A stretch of 64,000 nt of DNA from assembly GCA_030247855.1 (NCBI GenBank), contig JAPDRN010000004.1:620001-684000 (forward strand), given 5' to 3'. The notes under the pieces are model-generated. The model saw only the letters and a list, made by a program, of their open reading frames with translations. It did no database searches and was not told the origin of the DNA. Positions 10,998 to 22,262 of this stretch are shown in pieces. A program made the position numbers and the translations under genes. Positions within the stretch are counted from its first letter, which is position 1. Each line of letters starts with the position of its first letter. Source of the DNA: Knufia peltigerae. Lineage: Eukaryota; Ascomycota; Eurotiomycetes; Chaetothyriales; Trichomeriaceae.

Positions 10998-13228
10998 CTA
11001 AACAACGCCATCATTCTGTCCAATCGTGTTCGTGTCCATGTTCACGTTCGTTTGCGTCTGACTATTCGTCCCCGCATGCGTCGTCTCTGTCTGAGTATTC
11101 CTTCGTCGTTGATTTCGACTTCGACTTCGCTTTCGCTGTTTGTCCAGATACCAATTCTTGACGGGTTTGGAGAAGCTCCTCCTGCTCCATCCGACCACGT
11201 TGACTTCGAACATGAACAGCACCAAACCTGCAAACGTGATTGGGGCGGTAAAGGCGAAAAACATCCAGAAACTGGGCAACCATTTCCAGCCATTCCCATC
11301 GACAGAGAAGAAATTCATACCAAAGAAACCCTGTGAGACCACAAAATCTGTGTCAGTGTCGTCTCGACGAGAATATACAAAAAGTAGAGGGTGGGGGGAT
11401 CCCGGACGGGAGAGAGGACAACTGGCCATTTATGCTATGCTGTGATTCGGCTCTTGGTTTGTTCACGCTTTGCATTGCCATGTTTCTCTCTCTCTCTCTC
11501 AAAGAATAGGAAAACACTCACAGAAACAAAAGTTCCAGGTAGAAACAACAACGTCAATACTGACACAGTCTCCGAAAGGACTCTTCCATCATTACGAGTC
11601 TCGGCCAAGATACCCTTTGACACATCATTGTCTTCGATGGCGACACGGTTTGATATCTGTGATATTCCCACAAAGATCGTAATTCTCGGGTTAGCCTGCA
11701 CAACACTTTCTCACTTTTTGACACATACGAAATCTGTAACTCTGTATAGACCAGGGGGGGAATGGTTACTTACGAATCGAGTTTCATTCTTCATCCTGTC
11801 AACGAAAGCGTCAGCCCGACATCGGAGATTGTCAGCGTAGACGGTTTGGAACCTCAAATTGTTGGATATATTGTCTGATGTGTGTTGAGCTGGGGATGTG
11901 GCGGAACAAAGCGAATCACGGGCCTCGGTGATGTTCTTGAGTGTGTTCGAAGCCACTTGCATTGCCTCTGCAATGTGGTGGACGTGACGATTGAGCTCGT
12001 GCATTGCCGCATATTTCGCCACCAGAGCCGTGACTTCCCTTGCCCTCGCTGTATCGCCTCCATCATTTTGCAGAGTCTTGACCCAACCCTCCAGACGAGT
12101 CTTGACAGCCGCAGGAGAAAAAAAGGCTTGTCAGCCCAGCGTTCCTTTTAAACAAAAAAAAATACTGAAACGACATTCTGGTCGGTAGCATTTCGTACCT
12201 TTTCAACATTTCTAATGGGCGGTTGGAAGGACCACAAGCTCCGGTGGAAATGCTCAATCATAACGTTGTTGGCCACGTTCAGAAGACAGAAAGGATCGTG
12301 TAGTCCCTGGGCAATGTCGAACCGCGCGTTGCTGATTGCCGCCATAATCTTCTTCTTGATTTCTTTACTCAGGTCGAAGCAGACGATAATGTTGAGAAAG
12401 GCATATTGTCCCCCACCGCCTCTTATAGCTGTCCGCCGCCAATAGGTGCAAACCCCCATAAAGTCCCATGTGTACTTATATGAAGGTGAATTTGGATTTG
12501 GATCGCGTGTCAAGTTTCTGTATGATGGTGGATTGGAGCTTGGAGTTGATGCCTGGGGTGGACCAGTGTCTGCTGATGTCCACGTCCATTTTTCGTCCTC
12601 GGCGTCGCTGAATTCGCTGAAATGTCGTCTTGCTGCTGCATCACTCGTGTGGCCCGGGACTGTATTTTGATCCCCTACGCTTACCTTGTCCATGACATTT
12701 TTGGTGAGAAAGCGTGATGACGTGCCTGCCATCGTTGAGTATGAACGGCGCACCCTGTTGAGTAACTTACAGTAAGAGTATGGCGCACCCGTGCTGGTAT
12801 CTCGGTTTCCAAGCTCTGAGGACCTGAAGAACCCGTTCGCGTTCCATCCCGCAACGTCGAAAAAGAACTCCGGAATGTTGAACCTGCTTGATAGGTCATC
12901 GATGAGCTGGTCGGGTGCAAATCCCCTCTCCAAGCGTTTTTCGATTGACGGCATGAAGCTTTGAAAATATCAGTCTTGCGCACGAAGCCATTGTGGCATA
13001 TCTTACATCACATGTGCGGTGCCAGTGGTATACTGAACGAGGTTGGTCAGAACGCGGTACGAGGTACCAGAGGCGAGCAGTGTTGCGTACCGATTCTATA
13101 GGTCGAGCCACCAAAGTTTGAACATCCCTCAAATCCGTGTTATCATAGCTGACTGGGGCACTTCCTGGTTCAAGATTAACCTCATAGGATTTGCCTTTGA
13201 GTTGGCGGAGAAGATTTGCGGGAGGCAT
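10998..13228 (-). CDS. CorA-like magnesium transporter family protein
   Basis: The model is complement(join(10998..11330,11522..11656,11774..12100,12199..12958,13007..13032,13091..13228)), 572 aa. The family forms membrane Mg2+ channels; fungal CorA-like members are often uncharacterised. The N-terminal half has the fungal block FNIPEFFFDVAGWNANGFF. A long helical region follows, then the pore signature: a helix ending VLTLLFLPGTFVS, the loop GFFGMNFF with the diagnostic GMN (466-468), and a second membrane helix (about 485-507). The tail is Arg/Ser/Thr/Asn-rich and charged. The acceptor at 11657 was chosen because it restores the family spacing between the NE and DN motifs and has a CTAAC branch point. 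A 45-nt in-phase segment (12726-12770) with GTAAGT..CAG ends may be a further intron, giving 557 aa. Confidence 0.85.
12726..12770 (-). other. Possible 45-nt in-frame intron in CorA-like gene
   Basis: Read on the minus strand, this segment begins GTAAGT, has a CTCAAC branch-like site and ends GGCAG. Its length is a multiple of three and it has no stop, so splicing or retention both keep the frame. Removing it joins SYC to TSSRFLTKN and deletes 15 residues (start KLLNRV) that look less family-like. Confidence 0.55.
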
Positions 13229-14268
13229 AGGTCAAGTCTAAGGTGCTGCGATCAAGAACTGAGTAGAAGTGCGGCTGAAAAACTGGAACAAAACGACGAG
13301 GACAGGGAACCCACGGAGACAAGAAGACATATAGTACAAAAGAGGATGAGAGGGCATTCTTATGTATGGTAAGACTGAAGATTCGCAGCCCACTGAAAGC
13401 CTGATATGCGGACGTACCATTAGTCTTTCTTGTTTGCTTTACGGAGAATCTGTAGCGAGGCGCTGAATATGAGTCCTGTGTCCCCGTGTCGTTGAATATA
13501 TGTCGTTAGTACGGAGATTAGGTACGGATAGAGGAGGGATAGAGTGATCAACTGGGTGGCTTGGTGCTCTTTCGAATTGTATAGGTCATCTAACAAGGGT
13601 TGAAGGCGATAAATAAAAATGTTTCCAATCATTTGTCTCATTTTGGTGCTGACCGTGGATCGTCGACTTCATGATATGCTCTTCCATTCAGATCCTGACT
13701 GGAGCTAGTTTGCTGGCGGGAGTAATAGCATCTTTCAATTCCAGGAAAGGCCAAGTTCCACAACTGTACGCTGTAGTTTGTCGTCGAATGCGGGCTTGTA
13801 GAGCTCTAACTCTACTACCGAGGCGACTGAAAGAAGGAGAGTTCCGTATTGGTGTTCGTATTCAATTGCATGCCACTTGCGAGTAGGTCGAAAGCAGATT
13901 ATACAAGGGACCAGGATGTCGCCATCCGTGATGTTGGTGCCGGTGAAAGCGCCATGTTGTATTACAATCGAGTCGCAACACTGCCTGGTCTGACTCATCA
14001 CCCTGCAACTTAACGGTTTGTGTGTAACTTAGGACGCGTGAATAACGTATCGTGCTGAAACATGATTTCCGTCCACAAGTCTCCAGCTCCTGATCGTGGA
14101 CAACTTTGTAGGCCTATCTGTTAGAATTCGGCGATTTATGCAAAAATGTCTCGGTGATGCTCACAAGGCTGTGAAGTGCTTTCAGACGCAGATTTCGTTC
14201 ACCGTCAATCACATTCCTTCACCTCCGCGTCTCCCCAAACTTCGTTGTCGTACGCAAGGCCCATCGTC
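13229..14268. promoter_or_regulatory. Divergent region between CorA-like and PNP-like/Nudix genes
   Basis: About 1 kb separates two outward-facing start codons. Short open frames on the minus strand (13420-14001) show no recognisable domain and are not called. The region must contain both promoters, and a small undetected gene is possible. Confidence 0.45.
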
Positions 14269-16101
14269 ATGGCAGCCAGCAGTGACGATGAGGCATTGGC
14301 AATCACCATCTCGGTGGAAGAAATAGACGCCATGATACACAGTCATACAATGCGGCATTCACTGAAAAAATATATTGGCGACAAGATTCATCAGGATGTT
14401 CGAGATCGGCGTTGGAGAAGAATAATTGTTCGTGGTCACTATCGGCGAGATGGCTTGTCGACATTCGAAAAAGAAGGCAGACGTTTCAATTGGCACCGTC
14501 CCACAAGCCGAATCATTGATGACGACGTGTTGGAAATCAACTGCTTCCCAGGTCAAGACTATGTTAAACACAACGCATACCTAATTGCGATGTATCTCCG
14601 GCTGAAAGAACTGCAGTCGCCCTCTTTTGGTTGCCCTTCTCGCTCGACCATCGTTGAGTACAAGTTGCCTTGTGCGGAAGACTGCACTGCGATATTTGCT
14701 GGATCCAATCTGTCGCTCATGGGTCAAGCTGATATAGTGATTCTGGGCCACGTCGAGGCTGTTTTGCCCATGACTGCGTACATGTGGGAAAGAGGTACTT
14801 GGGTACGGGACCAGCAACTTTTTGAGTGGCGGAAAATCATCTTGCCACATGGTAAAGTTGTCTCGTATCTGGGGTGCATGATCAGTCTGTGGGGAGATCT
14901 TGTCGGTTCTTTAATCAGAGTGCTGAAAAAGTTGAACAATGTCAGCTGTGTCGTTCATCTTGGGAAGGCAGGCTCTCTGCGGTCTCGCACAAAAGCCAAC
15001 GGCTCCGTCATTCAACCCAATCAGATCGTTGTGACGGGCTCATCTAGTTGCGTGGGGAAAGAATCTGTTCAGTGGTCCAACCCCTTTGAGTATGATATTA
15101 CCCGACAGGACCAGAGCTCAACCAAACTCGTGGCTGGACAGAACGTGAGTGTCTTCTCACCCCTTGTGGAGACTGGAGTCTGGTTTGAGCAGTGGCGCAA
15201 AAAGGCGGATTGGGTCGACTGCGAGGTTTTCGACGCCGTGAGAGCTTGTCGAGAGGTAGATGTCCATTTCGGCTATCTTCATATCATATCCGATGTCTTG
15301 GCTCAATATTACCCGGAGAATCTGTCGAATGAGAGAGATACTCTAACGCGATCTCACAGACGACTAGCATTTGACAAGATGAAGAAAATCCTAGGTGGCT
15401 TCCTTGCCAGCTCTCATTCAGGAAAGCTGCTGTTATCACCACCTCAGATCCGAAACAATGTACAGCACATGGAGCCTAAAAAGTCAGAGGTTCTTCTCGC
15501 CTCCGAAGTCCCTCGCGTCGGCGTCGGCGTCTTCGTTATCCACCCCGCCAATTCCACTCCTGAACAACAATCTTCCGTGTCTCTAGACGAGACAAACGCA
15601 TGGAAGTTCATAATGGGGAAACGGCTAGGCTCTCACGGCAGTGGCACTTACGCCCTACCTGGTGGCCACTTGGAATCCGGCGAGACCCTGGAGGAGTGCG
15701 CGGCGCGTGAGGTCCTCGAAGAAACAGGTCTTATGGTTCACGACGTGACTTTCCTGACGATCACGAACAGCATACTGGATGCGGCCGAAGGTGGAAAACA
15801 TTACCTCACGGTCTTTATGACAGCGAGGGTAATGATGGATGATGATACTGGCGTCAGTGTTCGAGCTGAGGAGGGCTTGCCGATCGCACAGCTCATGGAG
15901 CCTAACAAATGCGCAGGCTGGGAGTGGGTGAGTTGGAGACAATATGAGATGTGGGCGAAGGCGCAAATCCGACGGAGGGAATTGCTTCAGGCTGATGTTG
16001 ATGATCGTGGCGGCGATGATGGTCGACTGTTGTTTTCGCCGATGGTGGACTTACTCGTGCAAAGACCGGGCGTCGTTCCCACGCTGAAATGGATACCCTA
16101 A
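14269..16101 (+). CDS. Nucleoside-phosphorylase-like domain fused to NUDT15-like Nudix hydrolase
   Basis: A single intronless frame of 610 aa. The first in-frame ATG is 14269 (purine at -3, G at +4); the frame is open further upstream but without ATG. Residues about 100-380 resemble the purine-nucleoside/uridine phosphorylase superfamily. They show a glycine-rich VVHLGKAGSL turn, a QPNQIVVTGSSS strand, and a C-terminal block with VDCEVFDAVRAC and HIISDVL, like the substrate-binding Glu and ISD elements of that fold. Residues about 440-600 are a clear Nudix domain: the box (465-488) fits Gx5Ex7REUxEExGU. The flanks (VGVGVFVI, GKRLGSHGSGTYALPGGH, WEWVSW) resemble NUDT15/MTH2-type nucleotide diphosphatases. 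The N-terminal assignment is by pattern only, the Nudix one is firm. Both domain classes act on nucleosides or nucleotides. It is divergent from the CorA-like gene. Confidence 0.85.
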   Translation: MAASSDDEALAITISVEEIDAMIHSHTMRHSLKKYIGDKIHQDVRDRRWRRIIVRGHYRRDGLSTFEKEGRRFNWHRPTSRIIDDDVLEINCFPGQDYVKHNAYLIAMYLRLKELQSPSFGCPSRSTIVEYKLPCAEDCTAIFAGSNLSLMGQADIVILGHVEAVLPMTAYMWERGTWVRDQQLFEWRKIILPHGKVVSYLGCMISLWGDLVGSLIRVLKKLNNVSCVVHLGKAGSLRSRTKANGSVIQPNQIVVTGSSSCVGKESVQWSNPFEYDITRQDQSSTKLVAGQNVSVFSPLVETGVWFEQWRKKADWVDCEVFDAVRACREVDVHFGYLHIISDVLAQYYPENLSNERDTLTRSHRRLAFDKMKKILGGFLASSHSGKLLLSPPQIRNNVQHMEPKKSEVLLASEVPRVGVGVFVIHPANSTPEQQSSVSLDETNAWKFIMGKRLGSHGSGTYALPGGHLESGETLEECAAREVLEETGLMVHDVTFLTITNSILDAAEGGKHYLTVFMTARVMMDDDTGVSVRAEEGLPIAQLMEPNKCAGWEWVSWRQYEMWAKAQIRRRELLQADVDDRGGDDGRLLFSPMVDLLVQRPGVVPTLKWIP

Positions 16102-16717
16102 TGGCGCGTTCCATAAAAGCGACTACGTCATCGACATTATCCAGATTATAATGGTCGTCAGTAGGAGAAGGCGCATGCAATGACACAACGATAAATCATG
16201 AAGATTCTGGGCAACTCATACAAGCCATTTCAGGCCTGAACACAATTCTTTTAGAAACGAATGTAAATTTTACCGTCATCGCTAATTCCCAGGAAATGGC
16301 TTGGATAAAGAAAAGGGAAAAAAGGCACAACCCAGGTCATCGATGTTTCCTCCAGGACGATGACCGACAATTAACGCTCACCATGAAACAAATGAAGTTC
16401 GACAGTCTCTGTCGAAATGTATTAGTCCTGCTATGCCGATGCTCCTATGTTTCTCGACTCCCTGCATCACATGTTGCTTGTACATTAGATCATTCGCCAT
16501 TTGGCCCTTGTACGCCAGCTCTTGTTTGAGTTTCCTAGAGTCTTTGGAATCATGCCAACGACACTGTTGTCCCACGCATGGTTTGCTGCACGATGCGGAA
16601 CGTCGATAGATACACCGCGTTATCCTCGCATATGTGCGGTCTCGCCCGAGGAAAGAATCGTGCAAGTGAGCCCATACTAGAACTCATGCCACTGCTCGTA
16701 CCGATACTTGTGTTTCG
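16102..16717. other. Intergenic with unassigned minus-strand open frames
   Basis: Two short minus-strand frames are open here: one of about 45 codons starting near 16691, and one between about 16378 and 16560 that reads as a charged helix. They could be extra exons of the proline-rich gene at 16718-17329 or a separate small gene, but no splice set could be fixed. Confidence 0.3.
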
Positions 16718-17329
16718 TCAACGAAATACCTTGTCAGGGCCGGAAGGACCAGAGTTGAATTTCGGTTCCATGATGTTTGGCAAGTCTTTGGCCACGGGCC
16801 CAACTTGAGTCTGTGGCTGAGAGCGGGTTTGATCGATTCGCATCCTCAGTGGTTGTGGAGAGGCCGGCCGGCCTCTGTTCGCGTTTGGAGTGCTCGATCC
16901 GGAGTCACCGGTCCTGGCCTTGTCTCCGCTCAATGAACGGTATGCCTGTGGAGGATCCTCGCTGTATCCTGGGGAGGGCAGGTTTTCGGGTATATTGGTG
17001 GGAGCATGAAATACTGGAGTTGGCCGTTGGGTGGAGTTTCTGTCACCTGAGGGCTTGGGTGAGAAGAGAACTTGGTCCTTCCATTTCACGAACTGCGACG
17101 CCGTCGGGGAGTTTGGAAAAAATGAAGGATTAGGGACCCGTCCTGGTGTTGTTGCAGAGATTCTGGTAAAGGCTCGATGGTAGGCGATCTCACCCAGAGG
17201 ATCTTCGTTGGGGGATTGAGGTGAATTTGCTAGATCAGGACGATAACCTCGTAAAGCCCACTCATGCTCGTCATGTGTTGATAAACGTTTTGGAATTCGA
17301 TCGGTGGAACGCTCTGATCTCCTCTTCAT
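16718..17329 (-). CDS. Proline/serine-rich protein of unknown function
   Basis: An open frame of 203 aa from the first in-frame ATG at 17329. The frame is open upstream to 17485 without ATG. The product is disordered-looking: basic N-terminus (MKRRSERSTDRIPKRL) and many Pro, Ser and Asn. It has one more ordered stretch, QFVKWKDQVLFSPKP, which could be a conserved motif. A possible 40-nt intron near the end (donor after GPDK at about 16728) would give the ending WHEF instead of VFR. I do not recognise the family. A non-coding reading is possible. Confidence 0.45.
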   Translation of the reverse strand: MKRRSERSTDRIPKRLSTHDEHEWALRGYRPDLANSPQSPNEDPLGEIAYHRAFTRISATTPGRVPNPSFFPNSPTASQFVKWKDQVLFSPKPSGDRNSTQRPTPVFHAPTNIPENLPSPGYSEDPPQAYRSLSGDKARTGDSGSSTPNANRGRPASPQPLRMRIDQTRSQPQTQVGPVAKDLPNIMEPKFNSGPSGPDKVFR

Positions 17330-19541
17330 CGTTGATCCTTTGTTTGGGGCCGGGGGCTGGGATGACGACGAAATCGAGGACAGTGGCGATCCCCCCAAGA
17401 TAGCACTGAGGTTGAAAAACCACCCTTGATGAAAGAATGAGCGATGATTCTGATTCCGATGATGATGATATCGAGAACAATTCAAAGAATGTCCAGCCCC
17501 CAGGGCAAGGGGATGTCGGACAATTCACAAGCCCAGCATTTAATGATGAAGAGGTTGGTAGATGATGGAGAGGAAACAACGCAAGTGCATGAAGCAACAA
17601 AATCCGGCTTCGCTAAAGGTTTCGAGAGTCCTTCGATCCGGATTTCAGGTCTGAGCGGCTGCAGCCGTACGACAAGTGGAGAGATGAAAATCAGAGGGAC
17701 ATGCAGCTTGTCTAGGGATGTAGGTACCTATTTGGTGAATACGAGCGAGCCCGTGACAATGGGTATTGGTGGCCTCCTTCTTTCCAGGGCTTCATTACAT
17801 ACCTGGGTCCCTAGCTAGGTATGCAAACACTCGTCCCTAGACTCTGTGGCTGCAGGCTTCGGGCATACCCCTAGGTAGCTACGAGTAGAACGAATGTATC
17901 ACTAGGTGCTGTATGTCCAGCTTTAGGGGCTTCTCAGACTCATTAGGCACTCCTACTTTTAGTTTAGGCGGTAGTATACAAGCCACTCGGCACCCGGCAC
18001 GGATTATTAGGGTTACACTAGGCCCGTCACTCCGTCTGGGCCTCTTTTTTTGCCTCGTCTGGGCGATTTCTCGGGCCCATCTGCACCATGCACATCATAG
18101 ATGGAGCAATGTCACTTCTCATTACGTTTCGACGGAGTATTTTATTGTTTTCTGTGTTTTGGTGAGTACCCAGTTGCAACCACCGAGGAGCAAGCCGAAG
18201 ACAATATAAACGTCTAGTGGATCCACTCGACTCTGGTGCATACAGTACAACGCCATCTCCTCGACTTCGATGGGATGTTGAGGGAATGTCAAGGTAGACG
18301 CCTCTTACTTCGGGTAGGACTGTAGTCAGGACACTTGCATCGAACTACGCTGTTCGGGACAAGTCAGTACTTATCCGACCAGTCAGTATTGCAGAGGAGG
18401 GCTGCAAGTGTCAAACGGACGTCCCGACCAGGCGGTACCAAATAACAGGAGCAGTTGTGGCTGGTCAGAAGCGTCCATCGACAGTGGAATCACTGGGATG
18501 ATGGCGTTGAAACAACATGGTGGGGGTTTTGGCACATTATTATTATTAGGTACGAGGGCGAAGAGATGTACGGACGGTGCTCAGGGCCACTGAATAACCC
18601 CCAAAGGCTGGTTGAGGCTATCGAGTAATGAAAACGATGATACGGAGTAACGTGATGAACTGTTGGGGTTCGCCAGGCTAGCACTAAGTATTCTCAAGAG
18701 CCTCGTGTCAGTGTGGGTAATGAGCACGAGGGCGTCTACGAGAACAACTTGTGGCCTGTAGACCTTCAATACCTCTAACACGAGTACTTGGCTCCGTTCT
18801 GTATTCGTAGCGCTCTCAACGGTGCTTGTGCTTTGTTCCACTCCCAGAGACCCTTATTACTATTACAACAGATTCTTCAAGTGCTCGTACGGATCTTCCG
18901 CTCCTAGCCAAGGCTTTGGACTCGGACTAACCGCCTAAAGTTGGTGCTAGTCCTTCATCCACAGTCAATCCCTGTCCTGCTTTGGGTCATTGGTGGCGAC
19001 GAGGGAAAGTCAATCGGCGCCAGGCCCGAAAGAGAAAATATCTTTTGTTTATTGAGACCCTCTCATTGGCTGCAAGATTCTCTTATCAGTAACTCCCGTA
19101 ATTCCTAGGGATTCAGGGTTCCTCTAGAGCCCTTTGGCACATGTCCGCTTGCCCATTTCCCTCAACTCGTACCATTTTCCCTTGGCCGCGCCCTCTACTG
19201 TACATGTTTGCTCTACTGTCTTTGTATTCTTCATTGTTCACTGGGCAATATCTCATACTCAAGACCCTGTAACATGATGCCTTGAGTACATCAGAACTTG
19301 GAAGATATCATTCAAGTGCTTGTCATCCTTACCGACTACCCGTATTTCAGCGAGACAAAGACAAGGCATCCCGGTCCTCAATCTCCTGCACCTTTGATCC
19401 GCTTCCTCTTTTTCCCATAACACCACATCCCACCAGCACGCACTCCCCACGTCCCACGCAAACACTGGCTTCCCAATCCTGCAGAGGTTTGCGACACGAG
19501 ACAAACAACCGCCTCCTTCCGTACCTCACTCCCAGCTCATC
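17330..19541. other. Gene-poor region with one acidic mini-ORF
   Basis: At 17437 (+) a 42-codon frame starts MSDDSDSDDDDIENNSKN, a plausible acidic start of a gene reading right. It stops soon and no downstream exon could be joined. The rest, to 19541, has no coherent coding frame. It contains a TAGGTACCTA palindrome (17721-17730) and TACGGAGTA-type motifs (18132, 18641). The last 250 bases are pyrimidine-rich 5' sequence of the FYVE gene. Confidence 0.4.
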
Positions 19542-20461
19542 ATGACCGCCAACTACTCAACCCAGACCTATACTATCCCCGAGAACAACCACTTCATTGT
19601 CAGTCGCCAACACTCTCCTGCCAGCTCCATCTCTCCTCAGTCACCTCGAATGCAGGACTACCTTCAACAACATGCCCCGAATCCATACAAGCAGCTACGG
19701 CCGCTCAAGTCGCCTCTTTACGTTCCCGCTGCCCTCCGTCCAACCGAGCACTTCTACACCCCTTCTCCTATGACACCGCCAAAAAGCTTGCACGGTTCTT
19801 TGGATAATCTAGAGAATGCCGAGCCTCAAGTTGCCAGCCCTGAGCACCAGTATCCTTTGGACCTGGAATCCTATGATCCGGATTGGGTGCAGGAGGAAGA
19901 GCTCGGTGAAGTGACCGGTCCTCCGACCAAGGAACATTGGAAGGTATGTCACATACACAATTACATTTCGACGTATGGTCTTGACTGTAGGCCGTACAAT
20001 GATCGAGGGGACATTTGTGAGACTAGATTCCTGGCTAACACATCTCTATCTAGCCCGACGAAGCTTCTCCGACCTGCGACTCGCCAGAATGCAGGTCGAC
20101 ATTCAACCTATTCGTTCGCAAACACCACTGCCGGCACTGTGGCCACATCTTTTGCTCCTCACATACGCCTTTCACGATCCCTCTCGACCAATATGCCAAG
20201 TTTCACCCAGACGGTGTCGCTTCGCGAGCATGCGAAACCTGTCATCGCCAGTTTCAGCGCTGGGACACTGCGCGCTCCATCCGCCGCAAGAACAGCCAGA
20301 ACAGCAAGGATGAGGACTTCAACAACGAGAGCGTGCCGTCTACGCCACTAGCAGGACCAGCAGGGCATCGTCGCATTCAGTCGGCCGGGCTGCGGGGAGC
20401 CAAACCTGTCACCGAGGTCGCGAACAGCGTTCCCAAAGACTGGCACTGGTCGACCTTCTGA
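19542..20461 (+). CDS. FYVE zinc-finger protein
   Basis: The model is join(19542..19943,20054..20461), 269 aa, with one 110-nt phase-0 intron (GTATGT..TAG). Residues 1-130 are Ser/Pro-rich and probably disordered. Exon 2 carries a FYVE finger: two CxxC-type pairs and the ligand-binding motif RKHHCRHCG (R+HHC+xCG), ending RACETCHRQF. FYVE domains bind phosphatidylinositol 3-phosphate on endosomes, so a role in endosomal or vacuolar traffic is inferred. No other domain, such as a VHS, Rab-binding or RING domain, is visible. The start has a clean ATG after pyrimidine-rich leader sequence. Confidence 0.92.
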
Positions 20462-22262
20462 GGTACCCGAACATGGTCACGTGACCACACGCCAACATCT
20501 GGACCAGAGGGTAATTACGGAGTAATCCACCATTTCAGCTTGTCACTTGTGGCCACCGGTCTTTGCCGACATAATCTGCGGGCCCTTTCCCCAGATGGGA
20601 AACACAGCCACCGGTCTCGACATCAAAGTCAAACGAACGTTTAAAGGAGCCTGGTTCCTTGGAAGGGAAATTGGCCCCTCCATCGGAAAATGACGCATAC
20701 TGCTTCCAATTGCCGTGTATGATCCGGAAATACTTCTACCTAAATTGAAGCCTCTTCCCTGAATGGTCAACGGTTATATGCGGGTGTAACTCGCCTGGCT
20801 CACTAAGAATGGCCTGATCTCACTGGTACATCCGATTGCCAAGCAAGAGATGTCTGTCATCGATAAGACGAACTTGAATGAAAGATGAGAACGAATGAAT
20901 AGTGATGAGACCATGTTCAATTCTAGGACTCGGATGAGTCGGGATAAAGAGGTCATCATATGATCCAGTCCGAACCTGGAACTGGCCCAGACTCACTTCT
21001 ATGTTTGGAATGTTCTCTGAGGCCTCCTAGTATGCTTTACGCTTGCAGAGCTACTGGACACTACCAGGTAGACGTTGGCGCTCAGTACAACCAATCACTC
21101 GAATGGTCCGTACCGCGAACAGCATCCGTATGGGTTACACGACAGTGGTCCTAAAGGTCGGTTGGGTGTGACGAACCATCACCAGTCGCCTCAATGCGAC
21201 AATTCCAAAGGACCTTCGGTTTCTGTACGAGGACGATGACAAGCATCATAGTCAGCGAGAAAATATTCCGGGTGATGAGTCTGGTTATTTGTGATGAGAC
21301 GGATGATCCGACGAGTTCAAATGTCACCTTTGAGCCTCCCCCGACCTTGCACCCCAGGGAATGCAATGCACCTACGTGCTTCCCCGCTTGTATCCTCACT
21401 ACGACGCTGGTCTCGGGATGATCTGGATGCACATGTGCTACACATTGCTATTGTGACATGCGTTTACTTGCCATGTTGCACATACTAGGGTGAAAGGTGA
21501 GACGAGCATGTGAAAGGAACGGAGATTTTCTTGTCAATGAGACTTGATTATATTGTGATACTCTTCGATTGGGCGGACATGTTCTTTCGTTTAGACATGC
21601 TTTTTGATGTGATTGTCATTGTGACATTGTATGTGTTTTTATTGCATGGCGTTGGAGGCTGTTTATCGTTCAACGGGCTTTATTGGGTCGGAAACCTTGT
21701 GTATCAAGCCAAGGATCGAAGATTTGTTTTTGGTCTGCTGAAATACTACCATGGCTCTGTTTTCCTCGTACTGGAGACGGCGATGGATAGACTAGAACTA
21801 GATTAGATGGTGTCATGTACTATTGCGGTCGGCTGGGACATCAGATAGATCTGGGAGGGAGTATCTGATAGCGCTTTTTTTGGATCTTGTTTGCTTTTGC
21901 TTCTTTGAGCGAGTAGATCAATGAATTCGTCTTTTCATTCTCAATCTGCACTATCATTGCGATGCTTCCCTTGAATCTCTGTTTGCTCTCTTTACGATTC
22001 AAGCCAGCCAATTACTTGACTCGTGCTCCGGGTACGAGTGAAACCGGAGCATGGAGGGGATTGTAATCTGGTGCCTGCCGCACCAAAATCGTAGCCAAGG
22101 TACGGGATAATCTAGATCACCATACAAAAGATATGGTCGCTCTCAATGTAACTGTAACCGTAGCCGTGACCGTGACTGTGACCAAATTCCTCTTGTACCC
22201 TGTCATGGGGGTCCGCATGTCTTGGGGGAAGGGGGGGGGAGCGGGAGGTTTCCTCGGGGTTG
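20462..22262. other. Intergenic region between FYVE and prp18 genes
   Basis: No gene supported. A hydrophobic open frame at 21510-21806 (+) has no ATG at its start and no recognisable domain. A TACGGAGTA motif occurs at 20516-20524 and a hexamer repeat at 22147-22182. Confidence 0.45.
22147..22182. repeat. Six-copy degenerate hexamer repeat, YGTRRC
   Basis: Six consecutive 6-mers read TGTAAC, TGTAAC, CGTAGC, CGTGAC, CGTGAC, TGTGAC. The array lies 80 bp beyond the prp18 stop codon, in its 3' flank, followed by a G-rich stretch at about 22217-22240. Confidence 0.8.

Noticed and set aside
12600..12690. GTAAGC donor after the residues MDK in the CorA-like gene
   Set aside because: No acceptor in the correct phase follows before clearly coding sequence.
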